DNA of 64,000 nt from Diphasiastrum complanatum (taxonomy: Eukaryota; Streptophyta; Lycopodiopsida; Lycopodiales; Lycopodiaceae): NCBI GenBank assembly GCA_029204225.1, contig MU831956.1, positions 1 through 64,000 on the forward strand. Reading direction: 5' to 3'. Positions 32,963-44,010 of this stretch are shown piece by piece. Within the stretch, counting starts at the first letter, position 1. Each line of letters begins with the position of its first letter. The notes beneath the pieces are model-generated. The model worked only from the letters and a program-made list of their open reading frames with translations. It was not told the origin of the DNA and searched no databases. The position numbers and the translations under genes were made by a program.

Positions 32963-33550
32963 CTTACACTCATTCTGATAATCTGCGGGCAAACCTAGGA
33001 TAAACTGCCACAATGCCAGTTTTGCATCGAATGAGGGGACTTTATTCCATAAATCCATAAAATCTTGTAGGTACGAGTCCAAACTCCGAGTACCCATTTT
33101 GCAATTCACAAATCTTTGGTAAAAATCTGAGTCGTCCACAACCACAAACAACTTTCTGAAAACCTCCTTAAACTCATCCCATGTGGTAGGTTTAGGTTGC
33201 AAGTCACGCCACCACGACGAAGCTTTACCACGGAAGAACAGAATAACACTCTCTATCTTTTTCTCCTCAGAAATTCCGTGTAGATTAAAATAACCAGTCC
33301 ACTTGGTTAACCAGTCATTCACAATTTTAGGTTTCTTCTCTTTCTTCTCCCCCGAAAAAGGTTCAGGCTGGAAGCCCAAATTTGGAGCAGACAAAGCTCT
33401 CACTTGATTCAACAGTACTTCCACTTGTTGATCACGTAAAGAGCTGTTGTTTATCTCATTAAGCGCTTGGCTTAATGACTGGCAAATCTGCAGATAGGTA
33501 GGCATTGGCACCTGACCATCGAGAGCTCCATTTGCATTATCGTCTGCCAT
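32963..33550 (-). pseudogene. gypsy gag, intact start, cut C-terminus
   Basis: An ATG at 33548-33550 opens MADDNANGALDGQVPMPTYL and an uninterrupted frame with FQPEPFSGEKKEKKPKIVND, WTGYFNLHGISEEKKIESVI, FRGKASSWWRDLQ and FRKLFVVVDDSDFYQRFVNC, a retrotransposon gag domain of about 195 residues. Real gag ends at about 32963; the following residues are antisense of the neighbouring RNase H. The best-kept gag frame in the window. Confidence 0.85.
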
Positions 33551-35319
33551 ATTGATTTCCTGACATGCAAAATTTGCTTAAATTAGTCGGATCATCAACT
33601 AATAAGTGAAACGTTCAAAACCTTCATAACTGGCTGATATTATTCAGCAAGGTCTTTCACTCATTTGTGCAAACTTTCGCAAAATCAATATCAGATCAAA
33701 TTAAACAACTTTTTTTTATGACCAAACACTAAAAGTTACGAAAAAACTTGGATTCTCAAAATTTGTTCGAAATGGACCAACTGTGAAAATCAATTAAAAA
33801 GATCGATTTTGCAAAAACACAGGCACTGTCTCAAATCGGAATCATTTCGAAAGATTCTGCATGCAATTAACTCGACATGCGCAAACTTTTTCAAAAAAAC
33901 AAAAAATTTTCCGTAAATGGCCTAGTTGCTAGGAAATCTGCTTTTTGATCTAGAATTGCCAAAAATACCTACATGCAAGAATTCTGCTGATCAAAATCAC
34001 TGGTTATGCATGCAACACGCATTTTAGCATGCATACAGGTCTATCCATACATTTCCATCAACAGGAAAGCACTATATTGATTTACAAGCATGCAAACATC
34101 AGAACAATTCCGAAATTTTGCAAATTTTAGTTCAAAAATTGCCAAACTTCAGACGGCCATAACTTTCTTTACAGGACACCAAATTGGTCGTTGTAAAGCA
34201 CAATACAGAGGGAGAGTGGGTCTACAAGGCACTTGCCACATCACCCTGCCACCTTGGCTCCACACGTGCGAGAAGTAAATGCATAAAAAACAGGTACGAA
34301 GGCGCACTTTTGGAGAGAGGAATCATCAAAAATCACATCCTAGCCCAATAAGCCTTGGATCAGAGGTTACAAGCACTCTACTAAGGTTCATTAGAGAGGC
34401 CTAGAAGCTTCTTACAGGTCCAGCAAGCAATCATAAGCTCAAATCATGCAAAAAATGCATTTTTGGCCTCCTTCAACAAGCAAAACTTTAATATGTTCGT
34501 GCCTAATGCACATCTATCCAAATTGGATGCATGATGGCTCAAATCAGACGCAATCCAACATATCTTTAAGCTTGAAATGAGAACCAACAGGTTCAGACCC
34601 CCAATTGAGAGGTATTCATGCTCAAAAATCATCAAAAATACACTATTTTTGAGTGTTTTGAGCCCCCTAATGGTGTCTAATCCCTACCAAACTTCATGAC
34701 AGCTTAGGGACAGCTTCATTACATCTCTGAAAACTTTCATACAAAGTCTTGGCTGAGAATTTTGAGATCTACCCCAAAATTATTCCAAAAATCATCAAAA
34801 AACCTTGTTTTTTGACCAATTTTGACCAAAATTTGTGGGGAAAATCCACAAATTCGTGCAATCAGATCCAAATCCCTGTAAATCCATTGCATGCAAGCAC
34901 TAAACGTTCTGATTCAAGTCAACCATGGTTTCTATAGCCCATTTATGGCCCAAAAACCCCAATTTTTGGTCCAAAATCACTATCTAGTCAACCTTTTGAC
35001 TATTCAAACATCATGCAATCATTAAATTCTGTACTTAATGACTGTAAAACAGTAAGTACAATCTCGAAAACGTACTACACCAGATCCTGTAACCAATTCC
35101 TTGCAAAAACCATCAATTCTAGGTGAAAAAATTCACTAAATTCATCAAAAATCCTATGATTTTCATCAAAATTCATGGAGCAAATCCACAATTATGATCT
35201 TTAGGCTGAAAGTACACCAAGGATCTGAGAATCCACCATCAACAATTTTTAGCTTTGTATATGCTTTTGCATTTGGTACTGGAAAGAGTTCCAGTATTTT
35301 TTGGATATGGCTCCTGGCA

Positions 35320-35362
<43 letters not shown>

Positions 35363-35505
35363 GAGTTCATCTTTAAACAAACTGGATTACACACACCCTC
35401 TACTTGAAATTGAATTCCAACACCTGAACGGAAGCAAAGAGCTACACCAAAATAACTGCAAAGTCCAAGATCCTCAAGCTCCACCTCCTGGTAGATGTGA
35501 TCCAA
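33551..35505 (-). other. long gypsy untranslated leader
   Basis: Almost 2 kb between primer site and gag ATG with no long frame. It contains several CCAAATTGG-like words and a (GT)n tract at 35327-35358. Such long leaders are known in some plant gypsy lineages. Confidence 0.55.
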
Positions 35506-35517
35506 GCTCTGATACCA
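35506..35517 (-). promoter_or_regulatory. primer-binding site for initiator tRNA-Met
   Basis: Minus-strand TGGTATCAGAGC one base after an LTR end CTTACAG. Fixes the LTR boundary at about 35519. Confidence 0.88.
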
Positions 35518-35518
35518 C

Positions 35519-36006
35519 TGTAAGAACCACCAAATGAAGATCTTCAGGATTTCAATCACATGCAAACCAAAAGGACACCTGTGGAGCATGAACCACCCAA
35601 CCAATATGGATAGGCTAGTCAATACCCTAACCAATCCACCCCCAAGCCACAGTGAAGAACACAAGAGAGGAGAGGAGAAACTAGCTCAAGAATCACAATT
35701 CACAATAGGAGGATGGGCAAGTTTCCACTAGACTTATTCTCCTCAAGAGAGAGAGAATATTTCCTTTAGGATCCCCATGCAACCTAAATTGAGCTATTGG
35801 CCTCCTATTCTTGCATTAAAGCAGTCTTCACCATGCATGTGCTCCTATGTCCAATTATAGGTCTGGGCCCTCATATGATTATTAATTATTTAATACGACC
35901 ACGTCCGGAATGACGTAGCATAACTAATAACCACATACAACTGGAGTGACCGGCTATCCACGTCATGAATTATTCCGAGTCCCTTGTACAAGACATGGAC
36001 ATAACA
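35519..36006 (-). repeat. gypsy 5' LTR
   Basis: About 488 bp from TGTTATGTCC (36006) to TTACA (35519) on the minus strand. The start is inferred from the TG and from where chromovirus sequence resumes. Confidence 0.6.
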
Positions 36007-36620
36007 CTCTTCCTCCTAATAATACACCAGTCACCATTGCTTCTTATTTATCAGGTGCTCAGGAGCTTATTGCTAGGGCTACTACTCATTTACAGTAGGT
36101 CCATCAACGCTATCAAACTTTTGTTGATCGCCATCGTCGTCATGTCCAGTTTCAGATTGTTGATATGGTTTACCTTCGGCTACATTTTCCGCGACATCAT
36201 TTTGTTTAAGGCCACGCTTCTACCGAGAAGTTTGCACCACGTTATTATGGGCCTTATCGTATTTTGGAGTGCCTCAGTCCTGTTACATATCGCTTACAGT
36301 TGTCTGATATTACACGTGCCTGAGATGCCTTTCATGTTAGACTGTTACGTGTTGCCATTGAGGATGATGCTCCTCGCGATCTCACATTTCCTTTAGATCC
36401 CGAGATGGTTCCTTTCTTACCAAGTGCCATTCTCCAGGTTCGCCTTCAACATAGTCGGCGTCGTCGGCATGTTTAGTTTTTGGTACAGTGAGATGGTCGT
36501 CCTATTGAGGAGGCCACAAGGGAGCCTATTGATGTTTTTTATCATACACCATTATTGGCCTTGGTTATTTCCTCTACCACGGATATCATAGCAGATGTTC
36601 CCTCTACTGCATAATTCGGC
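36007..36620 (+). pseudogene. chromovirus integrase C-terminal end
   Basis: The frame (with stops) reads PVTIASYLSGAQELIARATT, HRRHVQFQIVDMVYLRLHF, FAPRYYGPYRILECLSPVTY and DGRPIEEATREPIDVFYHTP, the GPF/Y module and chromodomain-like tail. It continues the element that breaks at 32962; the integrase core is missing. Confidence 0.85.
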
Positions 36621-37640
36621 TAGCCAAGGCTATTTCTTTTGCATCTACATCACATTACTACCTTTATTCTCAAATGCATTAACTCACATCAGTTTCGTCT
36701 ATTGGCATGGTCAGGTCTACTCTTTGAAGTCCTGAATGTAGGTACTAGGCATGACAGGCAGAAAAGTTGCATTCCATGACCACATAGACGATCTTAACTC
36801 TTGTTTTAGCCCACCCATTAAGAGAGTACACTGTCCAAAGTGGTAGCAAACCCTGTTCGTATTTTGGAGGAACCAAGTATAACATGGGACTTGATTGCAT
36901 ATTTTAACGAGGTCGATTACCATGCCTTGAGTTCTGAAAGTCCACATACATGTGAGTATATTTCACATGTTTGCTAATCTTAAATTAGATAGTTGAAGTT
37001 GGCAGAGAGAAAGCTAGTCACTGGAGTGAAAAACTTGACAACTAAAACTACATGCAAGTTTAGCTGAGTGATAGAATTCAAAAAGCTATCATGATTGATT
37101 AGTACTGAGAAAAAATAATCATGTTGCTACAGAGAAAGGTTGTTGTACTCCTTCCTGACGTTCCTTTAGAAGTGTTATAGCTCTCATCTTCCAAATAGTT
37201 GTGGACCTCCCTATTCTGCATTCTTTTCCCTCATGATTTTGTTTCGTCTAAGCAGCAAAATAATAACCCGTTAAAACTCTGGTAAGCATGATAGAATGCA
37301 GATTGAGTATTTATCCAACTGAAGCAATAACCGCAATAGTTCTTGAATCTACAAGCATGGGACCTTTTAGTTTACTATGCATCCAGCTGCAAAGTCTATG
37401 AATGCAGAATACAGAGGTTAAAAAGCTTATCAATCAATGACCACAACATTAGCATGACTGTCCAATAGACACTTTGAGCAATCCAGGCTGTTGGAGCTGG
37501 TTTTGGAAATACCATAGTAAGTATGAATGGACCATAGATCAATCGTTTAAGATGGGCCCAGACTCTTTGATATTGACTGGATACTGCAATGCACAAGAGA
37601 CTCAATTGGAGATAGAATAGTCGTATCAGGCTACACAATT
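36621..37640. other. USP intron, no recognisable gene
   Basis: No supportable motif. The stretch 36717-36947 is open on the minus strand (76 codons) without family resemblance. The final bases are the donor side of USP exon d. Confidence 0.45.
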
Positions 37641-37642
37641 AC

Positions 37643-37748
37643 CGTGAATCCCACTTGTGCAGAAGATGGAAGGGTTCTTGGAAAGTCTTGCATCATACAC
37701 TCCAGTCGTGTTGAGGATTTGAATGATGTTTTGGTTGCATCTTTATAC
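37643..37748 (-). CDS. USP: USP exon d
   Basis: 106 nt. It completes the Lys codon and reads [20 protein letters not shown], then [15 protein letters not shown]. This block is nearly invariant in plant USP. The acceptor is TTCTTCAG|G; the donor is ACG|GTAATT. It is 217 nt from exon c and is followed by an 18,605-nt intron. Confidence 0.94.
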
Positions 37749-37965
37749 CTGAAGAACATTTTTTGCGCAACTAAGGCTCCTCTCAGCCACATTACAAGTA
37801 CATTGAAACTCATAGCAACCTGAAACGTTTTGCTAATTTACTCATTTCCACAGTGTCATCTATGATTCAATTCAAGACACAAATTTTTTTTTTTTTTGAA
37901 AAGAAACTGCACTAGTGCAGGAATCAGGCATCAACACCAGAAAAAAAATCAAGTAGACTACTCAC

Positions 37966-38042
37966 TTTGGGTTAACGAATTCTACTATAGACCCCTTTGT
38001 TTTTGACAGTTCCTCAATGTAGGTCTCAAGTTTGAAGACAAG
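37966..38042 (-). CDS. USP: USP exon c
   Basis: 77 nt coding LVFKLETYIEELSKTKGSIV then EFVNP, ending in two bases of a split Lys codon. The acceptor is AATTTTGCAG|CTTG; the donor is AA|GTGAGT. It matches the family segment LILELGPYKDEL...FVNPK, which is less conserved at its start. A small palindromic transposon (38173-38598) lies only 130 bases upstream in the intron. Confidence 0.9.
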
Positions 38043-38172
38043 CTGCAAAATTGAAAGTGAAATCTTTTAAGTCTGACTTTTAAGAAGTCGAATTCAAATG
38101 CAAGCATGGTCTAGAACCCAAACATCGAGTATGAAGATATACAAATTAACTTGACTCATGTAGGCTCACAGC

Positions 38173-38598
38173 ATAGAACCCACGGTTCCCAGAACCGTGG
38201 GTTCTGGGAACCGTGGAAGGAACCGTACCACGGTTCATGTAAAAAGATATTTAATTAATCAATTAATTAATTTTCCTAAATTTTCCCCCCAAAACCCCTC
38301 AAAGCTAGTTTTTGTCCCTCTCTCTCTCTCTCTCTCTCCCTCTCTCTTATCAATTTGGGAGATTAAATCATTTGAAGTAAATAATCCAAGTAGGGAGAGT
38401 CTGCTTTTTCTGAAAAAAAATTGGCATTTTTTTAGCATTTTTTTGGGCTATTTTTGGGGGCTGGGACAAAAAACAAATTAATTAATTAATTATTCAGTGC
38501 GGTTCACCACGGTTCTGGGCAAAATTTTTAAAGAACCGTACGGTTCACTGTACGGTTCTCAGAACCGTGGTGAACCGTTAACGGTTCATTGATTCTAT
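38173..38598. mobile_element. MITE with 10-bp target duplication
   Basis: 426 bp flanked by direct GGCTCACAGC (38163-38172 and 38599-38608). The ends are imperfect inverted repeats (ATAGAACCC and, inverted, ATAGAATCA), and inside there are many inverted copies of CACGGTTC/GAACCGTG. There is no coding capacity; an internal CT tract lies at about 38319-38345. A duplication of 9-11 bp is typical of Mutator-like elements; 8-bp hAT borders cannot be excluded because bases ATA follow both copies. Confidence 0.8.
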
Positions 38599-38608
38599 GG
38601 CTCACAGC

Positions 38609-39220
38609 ATACACCCTGATTGTGAGATATAACCATCACTATACATTTTCTTTCTCCACAGCTGCTCACAGATGTTTCAATAAATTGTGTCAGTAGCAAC
38701 TTGTTTAAATTCTCAAGGAGTTTTTCTGGATATTGTTCATGTTGGGAGATTTTAATTACAACTAATCCTTACTATACATTTCTCTTTAAATTTGGACACT
38801 TTCCTTGCAAGTCCATTATCACACTTGGATTCACAGATTATGATCCAGGAGGGTATTTCAGTCTATCCATCAAATGTTGTTACTTTTTTGGTCGTGTTGA
38901 TAAAATTTACATGTATAAGTGTGCAATTTAGATAAAGTGAAATGAACCACCACTAGAGTTTCTAACTATTTTCAAAAGGTGAATCATCCAGAACAAAATC
39001 CAAATAAAAGAACACAGGTAATAAAATGAAAGGCTTGGCACTGCAGTTACAAAAAGAATGATATGTCGTAAGGAAACACTAAAATCAAAGTGCAAAGATC
39101 CAATGGTGTATGCAAAGTTGTCAGGATTAATTGAAGCTAAAAAATTTGAACGGCCTCTTAGCACAAAGGAACATGCCTAAATGTACAGATAAATATATTT
39201 TTGTTACTAGGTAAGTAAAC

Positions 39221-39222
<2 letters not shown>
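38609..39222. other. USP intron, nothing recognisable
   Basis: AT-rich, no motif in any frame; short open stretches at 38701-38931 and 38928-39164 overlap on opposite strands. Confidence 0.5.
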
Positions 39223-39271
<49 letters not shown>

Positions 39272-40390
39272 AATGTCTTTTCCATGCCAAAAGGCATATA
39301 AGATGATAAGTACAAGTCAAGTGTGTGGAACATGAGGGAGCATATGAAAAACATCTCTAAATCTTTTAAATAAAATGCATGTAGTGCAAATCAAAGTACA
39401 ATTACCAATGAAAAAGAAACAACATAGGTTGTGAATCATGATATAGTTATGCATAATGGTATAAAGCCTCAGATCGTGCATTGGTGGCGATGGTGATGCT
39501 ACTTAAGAAAGATGCAATAGGAGCTGCAGTGGGAAGTATGGCTGGGATATGCCAACGTCACATATGAGAGGAACCTCTCCTCGTGGTAGGACGAGTAGGT
39601 CTGGTTGCACTATAATGCTGGGAGGTGCACTATCTCTGAACTCTGTGGAGTCGTGTCATCATCATCCTCATCATCCTCTGAGTCTAGGCATGGTCGGCGT
39701 CCGGAGAAAAAGAATGTGATATCAACACAATGTGGATCCTCATAGGCAAGTGAGCACAAAGTGACTGGTGTCTCTGAACAACCTTCAGAATATTGAAATA
39801 ATTTACTAGTCTAAAAGGTTAAACTTCTACGCTATCTAGAATTGCACCAAAGTTGTCCCATGAATCTCAAGATAGGCTGGTCATATAAAGATAAAGTGCT
39901 CCTCAGTCTCTACCTTCCCCAGGAAAATAGCAGATCCTATCCTCTGTCAGGGTATCTTGTAACCCCCAAGTCTGAAGAAGGGCTGAGACACTGCCATACC
40001 AAGAACGCTTGGCTCCCTGTCCAGCAATGGTACGGGATGAAGTGCGAGCAGCAACAACGTATCTGGAAGTATCTAAATCTGATATCTTGTGAAGAAAGGT
40101 AATGATCTAGAACATAGCACCAATAACCAGGGGAGGGGAAGCAAACTCCGCTAGTAAAATATCATATGGCACCGAGGGCTTAGCCCGAATCATCCTGCTA
40201 AGCATGAGAATCTGGATATGAGTAAGATCCCTCCATGTATCACGTGATAAATCAAGGCACCAAGTCTCAGTAGAGTATAAAACAACTGGGGAGACAATAG
40301 CAAAAAATAGTAAGCATCTGGTAGTAGGGTCCTGCACATAATATGTGGAACAGAATCTCTCCATATGAACAAGAGCGGTATGCCCCTTAC
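39223..40390 (-). mobile_element. LINE, 5'-truncated, with (CT)n tail
   Basis: Minus strand: ORF2 C-terminal part (40107-40390) reads VVLYSTETWCLDLSRDTW, then IQILMLSRMIRAKPSVPYDI and LLAEFASPP, then a decayed 3' region, hairpin ATGCC-TTTT-GGCAT (39284-39297), GACATTAAC and a 47-bp (CT)n tail (39223-39269). Cut at the upper side by the LTR at 40391. The ORF2 end matches the LINE at 47378-47692. Confidence 0.8.
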
Positions 40391-40833
40391 AGTTACGAAT
40401 GGAGCCACAGCTGATCTAGAGCTAAGCTATGAAAGCATCACATAAACAAGACTTAAGCTATGAAAGCAGCACATAAGCAAGACTTAGCTCTAGAAAGCAG
40501 GAAAGAGAGAGATTAAGGAGACTAAAGAGAGAGATCAATATCATCAGCTGAATAACAAATGACACAGTTTCTCTACTTATAGCCAAGAGGAAGCCCTAAA
40601 AGGAAGCTTCCGATTGGTAGGGCCCAACTGGGAGGGAAAATAGTGCGCCCTCCAAGAAGGCCCCCACTCTCCAGTAATATGTCCAAATGGCCTAATGATG
40701 AGTAATAAGGCCAAAGGCCAACCATATAGTCTAAGTGTCACTAATGAATAAAAAAGGGCCCAAGGCCTGCTTATGCATAAAGTAAAGTAAATGTAAATGG
40801 ACACGACGAATGTAATGAGCCGAGTCCGTAACT
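40391..40833 (-). repeat. LTR, AGTTA...TAACT ends
   Basis: 443 bp, about 95 percent or more alike to 25077-25509 by eye. Left flank CCTTAC differs from the other copy, which fixes the border at AGTTACG. Confidence 0.85.
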
Positions 40834-40869
40834 CTCCCTGGCACAAAAAAAATAGACCCAACTGCCGAC

Positions 40870-43020
40870 TGGATCAAATAGCAGCAAGCCTTGGTGCATC
40901 AACAACTACAACAACATCTGATGTAGAGGAATCAACAAGTGCAGCAAGAGCACGAGCCTGATCCGCAAGTGATGGTGTATGATAAAAGACATCAATAGGC
41001 TCCCATGTGGCCTCCTCAATAGGACGACCATCCCACTACTGGACCAAAAACTGAATCTGTCGGCGACGTCGACTATGGTATAGACGAACCTGTAATATAG
41101 CAGCAGGTAAAAATGGAAATAACTCTGGAGCAGTAGGAAACTCAGCATCACAAGTAGCAGCACGTAATAAATTGACATGGAATACATCACAGGTGCTTGT
41201 GGAAGCAGGAAGTTGTAAGCGATATGTAACTGGACTAAGAACCTCCAAAATGGGATAAGACCCATAACAACGTGGTGCAAGCTTCTCAGTAGAAGCATGG
41301 CCCTGGACAAAATGATGACGTGCAAACCGTAGGCGTAGATAAACCATATCTCCAAGCTGAAACTCAACATGACGGCGGCATAGTTGTGTCGAATCGCGAT
41401 TCATTGAAAGAACCGTGATTCGAAAGTCCTTTTCGAAAAGGTCCGATTCGAACCGTTTTTTGACTGTTCGAACCGTTTTAAAAACAAAAGAAAAAATTGT
41501 CGCCTCCTCGCGACCTCCTGCTCCTGCTCCTCGCGACCTCCTGCAGCCTGCTCGTTACCTCCCCCTGCTCATTACCTTCCCCTGGGCCCTGAACTTTCCC
41601 AGATTTCCGCACCTGAGAGAGAGAGAGAGAGATCCGAGACACTGGACAAATATAGATCCGAGAGTCTGGAGAGAAATCCGAGAGAGAGAGAGACGGGTGG
41701 AGTTGTGTGAGAGGGGTGGAATTGTGTGTGTCACGTGTGTGTGTTCAGTGTGTGTGACTGTTGATAAATGTGTGTGTGTGTGTGTTAAATGTTTGACAAT
41801 GTGTGTGGGTGTGTTTTTGTGTGTGTGTGGGTGTGTTTTTGTGTGTGTGTGTGTGTGTGTTTTTGACAATGTGTGTGTGTGTGTGTGTGTTTTGTCATTT
41901 TCGTGAAATTCGAATCATTGAACACTTGCTAATTTACCACTAAATAACCATGCACATGGTACATTGGAATATGACATATGTAATATGTAATATGTATGTT
42001 GTGACAATAATGTTTAAAAAAAAAAACCCTAAAACCGATTCGCCGGTTCGAACCTGGAAAAGTCGATTCTTTCCCGATTCAAACTCGATTCAAACACGGT
42101 TCGAAAAGGCGATTCGAAAGGTACCCTCAAACATTGGGCGGCGGTGACGATCAACTGAGGTCTGATAACGCTGCTGAACATGCTGTAAATGAGAACTGGC
42201 CCGGGTAATAAGCTCTCGAGCACCTGATAGAAAAGATGCAAGTGTGACAGGTGTATCCTCAGGAGGGAGAGGAATGCCAAGTAAAAGAGGTGCATAGCCA
42301 TGAGACAATAAAAATGGTGAAACACCTGTGCTAGTACTAACAGAGCTATTAAAGCTATACTCTGCTAAACATAAATGCTGATCCCAATCCCCCAAAAGGA
42401 GTAACAAAATGGCATAAATAATCCTCAAGGATCCCGTTAAGGACCTCAGACTGCCCATCAGAAGTAGAATGATCAAGCAGAACCCATAAAAAGCTATACA
42501 TCCAATATACGCATAAGCTCTGTCTAGAATATAGATGTAAGCTTACTATCCCAATCAAAAAGGATAGTACGAGGAAATCCATGCAGGCGGAAAATCTCTG
42601 ATAGGAACAAACGTGCACACTGCTCTGCTGTTACGAAGACAGAAAGGGCAGGTACGAATAAGTACAACAAGCTCAGATCGAAGAGAGGGCCCATAGAAAT
42701 GGTCTTTGAGACGAGCATAAGACTTCTGAAAACCAAAGTGACCCCCAACAGGAGAGGAATGAGCATCTGACAACAATTGGGAACGGATACCCAAGGAACT
42801 AGGAATACAAAGAGAATCATAACGATAAAGACGGTTGTCAACAATGGAGTAAACCTGATGAGGACGGGACGAAACAGGTGGGGCAGAACTATAAACATCA
42901 CGAAAATCAGAACATGTAAGGTATGTTGCAGGTAGATCATCAAACCATGTAGGTGTATTCAACAAAGCTAGAAGACGAGATAATGCATCAGCAGCAGTGT
43001 TAGCATGTGAGTAGTGTGCC
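40870..43020 (-). pseudogene. chromovirus integrase, interrupted
   Basis: 42555-43020 holds the zinc-binding region (HYSHANTAADALSRL, SDAHSSPVGGHFGFQKSYAR, CPFCLRNS with HX..HX..CX2C) and FRLHGFPRTILFDWDSKLTS around the first catalytic Asp. Then DHSTSDGQSEVLN, CLAEYSFNSSVST (42137-42476) and, across the hAT insertion, HVEFQLGDMVYLRLRFARHH (about 41310-41370), the GPF/Y module and the chromodomain-like end. Stops and frameshifts throughout. Confidence 0.85.
41379..42136. mobile_element. non-autonomous hAT, 758 bp, 8-bp TSD
   Basis: Flanked by GACGGCGG (41371-41378) and GGCGGCGG (42137-42144), an 8-bp target duplication with one change. The intact relative at 26.06 kb shows the empty site. The ends CATAGTTGTG and (inverted) CAATGTTTGA are short imperfect hAT-type termini. 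The last 240 bases match 7010-7248, the end of the hAT with transposase, but no transposase remains. The middle holds GA and GT microsatellites and repeated TTCGAAC/GATTCGAA words. Confidence 0.88.
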
Positions 43021-43067
43021 CCAGCACGATCCATAGCCATGGCGGGCCTAACATAGTCTAGGGACCT

Positions 43068-43261
43068 TGTCAGCAGGACAGGGCCCCCAGTTGGGTCCCG
43101 ACGTGCAGTCAGCCACGTCAGTGCCACGTGGCCGACACTTGGCAGTTGCATGCTACCAGTCCTCACACTAGGCTAGGAGGGGCTTACTCTATATCAGGGA
43201 GTAGGCAAGGTTGGGTGGATCAGTTAGTGTTTGCCCTACTGTGGTGTTAGGATCTATTACA
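43068..43261 (+). repeat. short gypsy 5' LTR, 194 bp
   Basis: Starts TGTCAGCAGGAC and ends CTATTACA before the primer site. The last 80 bases recur at 47227-47306. Start position inferred from TG only. Confidence 0.65.
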
Positions 43262-43262
43262 C

Positions 43263-43275
43263 TGGTATCAAAGCC
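43263..43275 (+). promoter_or_regulatory. primer-binding site
   Basis: TGGTATCAAAGCC, one base from the initiator tRNA-Met complement TGGTATCAGAGCC. Confidence 0.8.
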
Positions 43276-43370
43276 ATCTCCATCTTTGGGAGCTTAGTAA
43301 CAGCAGTAGAGAAAGCTATCAGAAGATAAAAAAAAATCTCAGAGATTTTCAGAAATTAAAGGAGCAGGGC

Positions 43371-43560
43371 CAGCGCTGTAAAAATAGCTTTCTATTGACC
43401 AGAAGTTTGTAGAAAAGTTTGCTTTTCAGATAGAAATTAGTTTAAATTTCTAGAGCAGGTCCAGCGCTGCAATTTCAGACTTCATCTCTGATTTTTGCCA
43501 TCAGATTTAGGGAATTAGAGTGAAATATTGAAGTGGAAGAGTGGTGTTGATCCAGCGCTG
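43371..43560 (+). repeat. palindrome CAGCGCTG three times, 91-nt spacing
   Basis: The octamer occurs at 43371-43378, 43462-43469 and 43553-43560, each time after CC and a purine-rich run, with exactly 91 nt between starts. The intervening sequence is not obviously repeated. It is in the leader between primer site and gag. Confidence 0.85.
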
Positions 43561-44010
43561 ATAGTACCCTCATCCATCCTGATTTTTCAGAGTTACACTC
43601 TGGCTTAAATCAGAAGATTTTGGAGCCATCAGATCCCTGTCCAGTCAGCGAGGGTAGAGGAACACCAAACTCACAAAGTATTTGCATTTTTGGGGCCTTA
43701 AACCAGAGTTTCCTGAGAAATTGAACCTCAGCCAGACAGCAAGTAGGGTGATCTGGAAGTTTCAGAATTTGCAACTGAATTTGGGCTTCAATTTTGGGTT
43801 TTTGGGAACCAACTCAGAAGCTGTCAGATCAGCGAGGGAGGATAGCAAAAGATTTCAGATCTATTTGCACTTTTTCGGCCTTCCATTCAAATTTTTCAGA
43901 GCCACAGGTCTGCTAGCAAGCCAGCGAGCTACTCTACTCAAGAAACCGGAAATTTTGGCACCATACTTGAGCTTCACACTGGGATTTTCCGGGACAGCAG
44001 GTCTGAAATT

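Larger units (their letters stand above)
32963..36006 (-). mobile_element. Ty3/gypsy LTR, leader and gag, inserted head-on
   Basis: Minus strand: LTR 35519-36006 (starts TGTTATGTCC, ends TTACA), primer site 35506-35517, a leader of about 1.95 kb, then gag 33550 down to 32963, where it is cut against the other gypsy. There is no pol. The leader contains a GT tract (35327-35358). Confidence 0.8.
30259..36620 (+). mobile_element. Ty3/gypsy chromovirus split by an opposing gypsy
   Basis: Gag, protease, RT and RNase H run on the plus strand to about 32962. The integrase end resumes at about 36007, after the minus-strand element 32963-36006. No LTR is recognisable at 30259 (it abuts the truncated copia LTR) or at 36620. 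The integrase end is the same family as the elements at 25.6 and 41 kb. Confidence 0.82.
40391..43060 (-). mobile_element. chromovirus fragment with nested hAT
   Basis: Second copy of the family at 25077: 3' LTR 40391-40833, integrase end 40870-41378, a 758-bp non-autonomous hAT (41379-42136), integrase core 42137-43020. Upstream parts (gag, RT) are gone and a short-LTR gypsy follows at 43068. Confidence 0.85.

Noticed and set aside
37396-37638. Open frame after exon d as a continuation of USP
   Set aside because: The frame does not match the family (expected VMDIWLAYAP), which was found instead at 18978-19037 after a valid acceptor.
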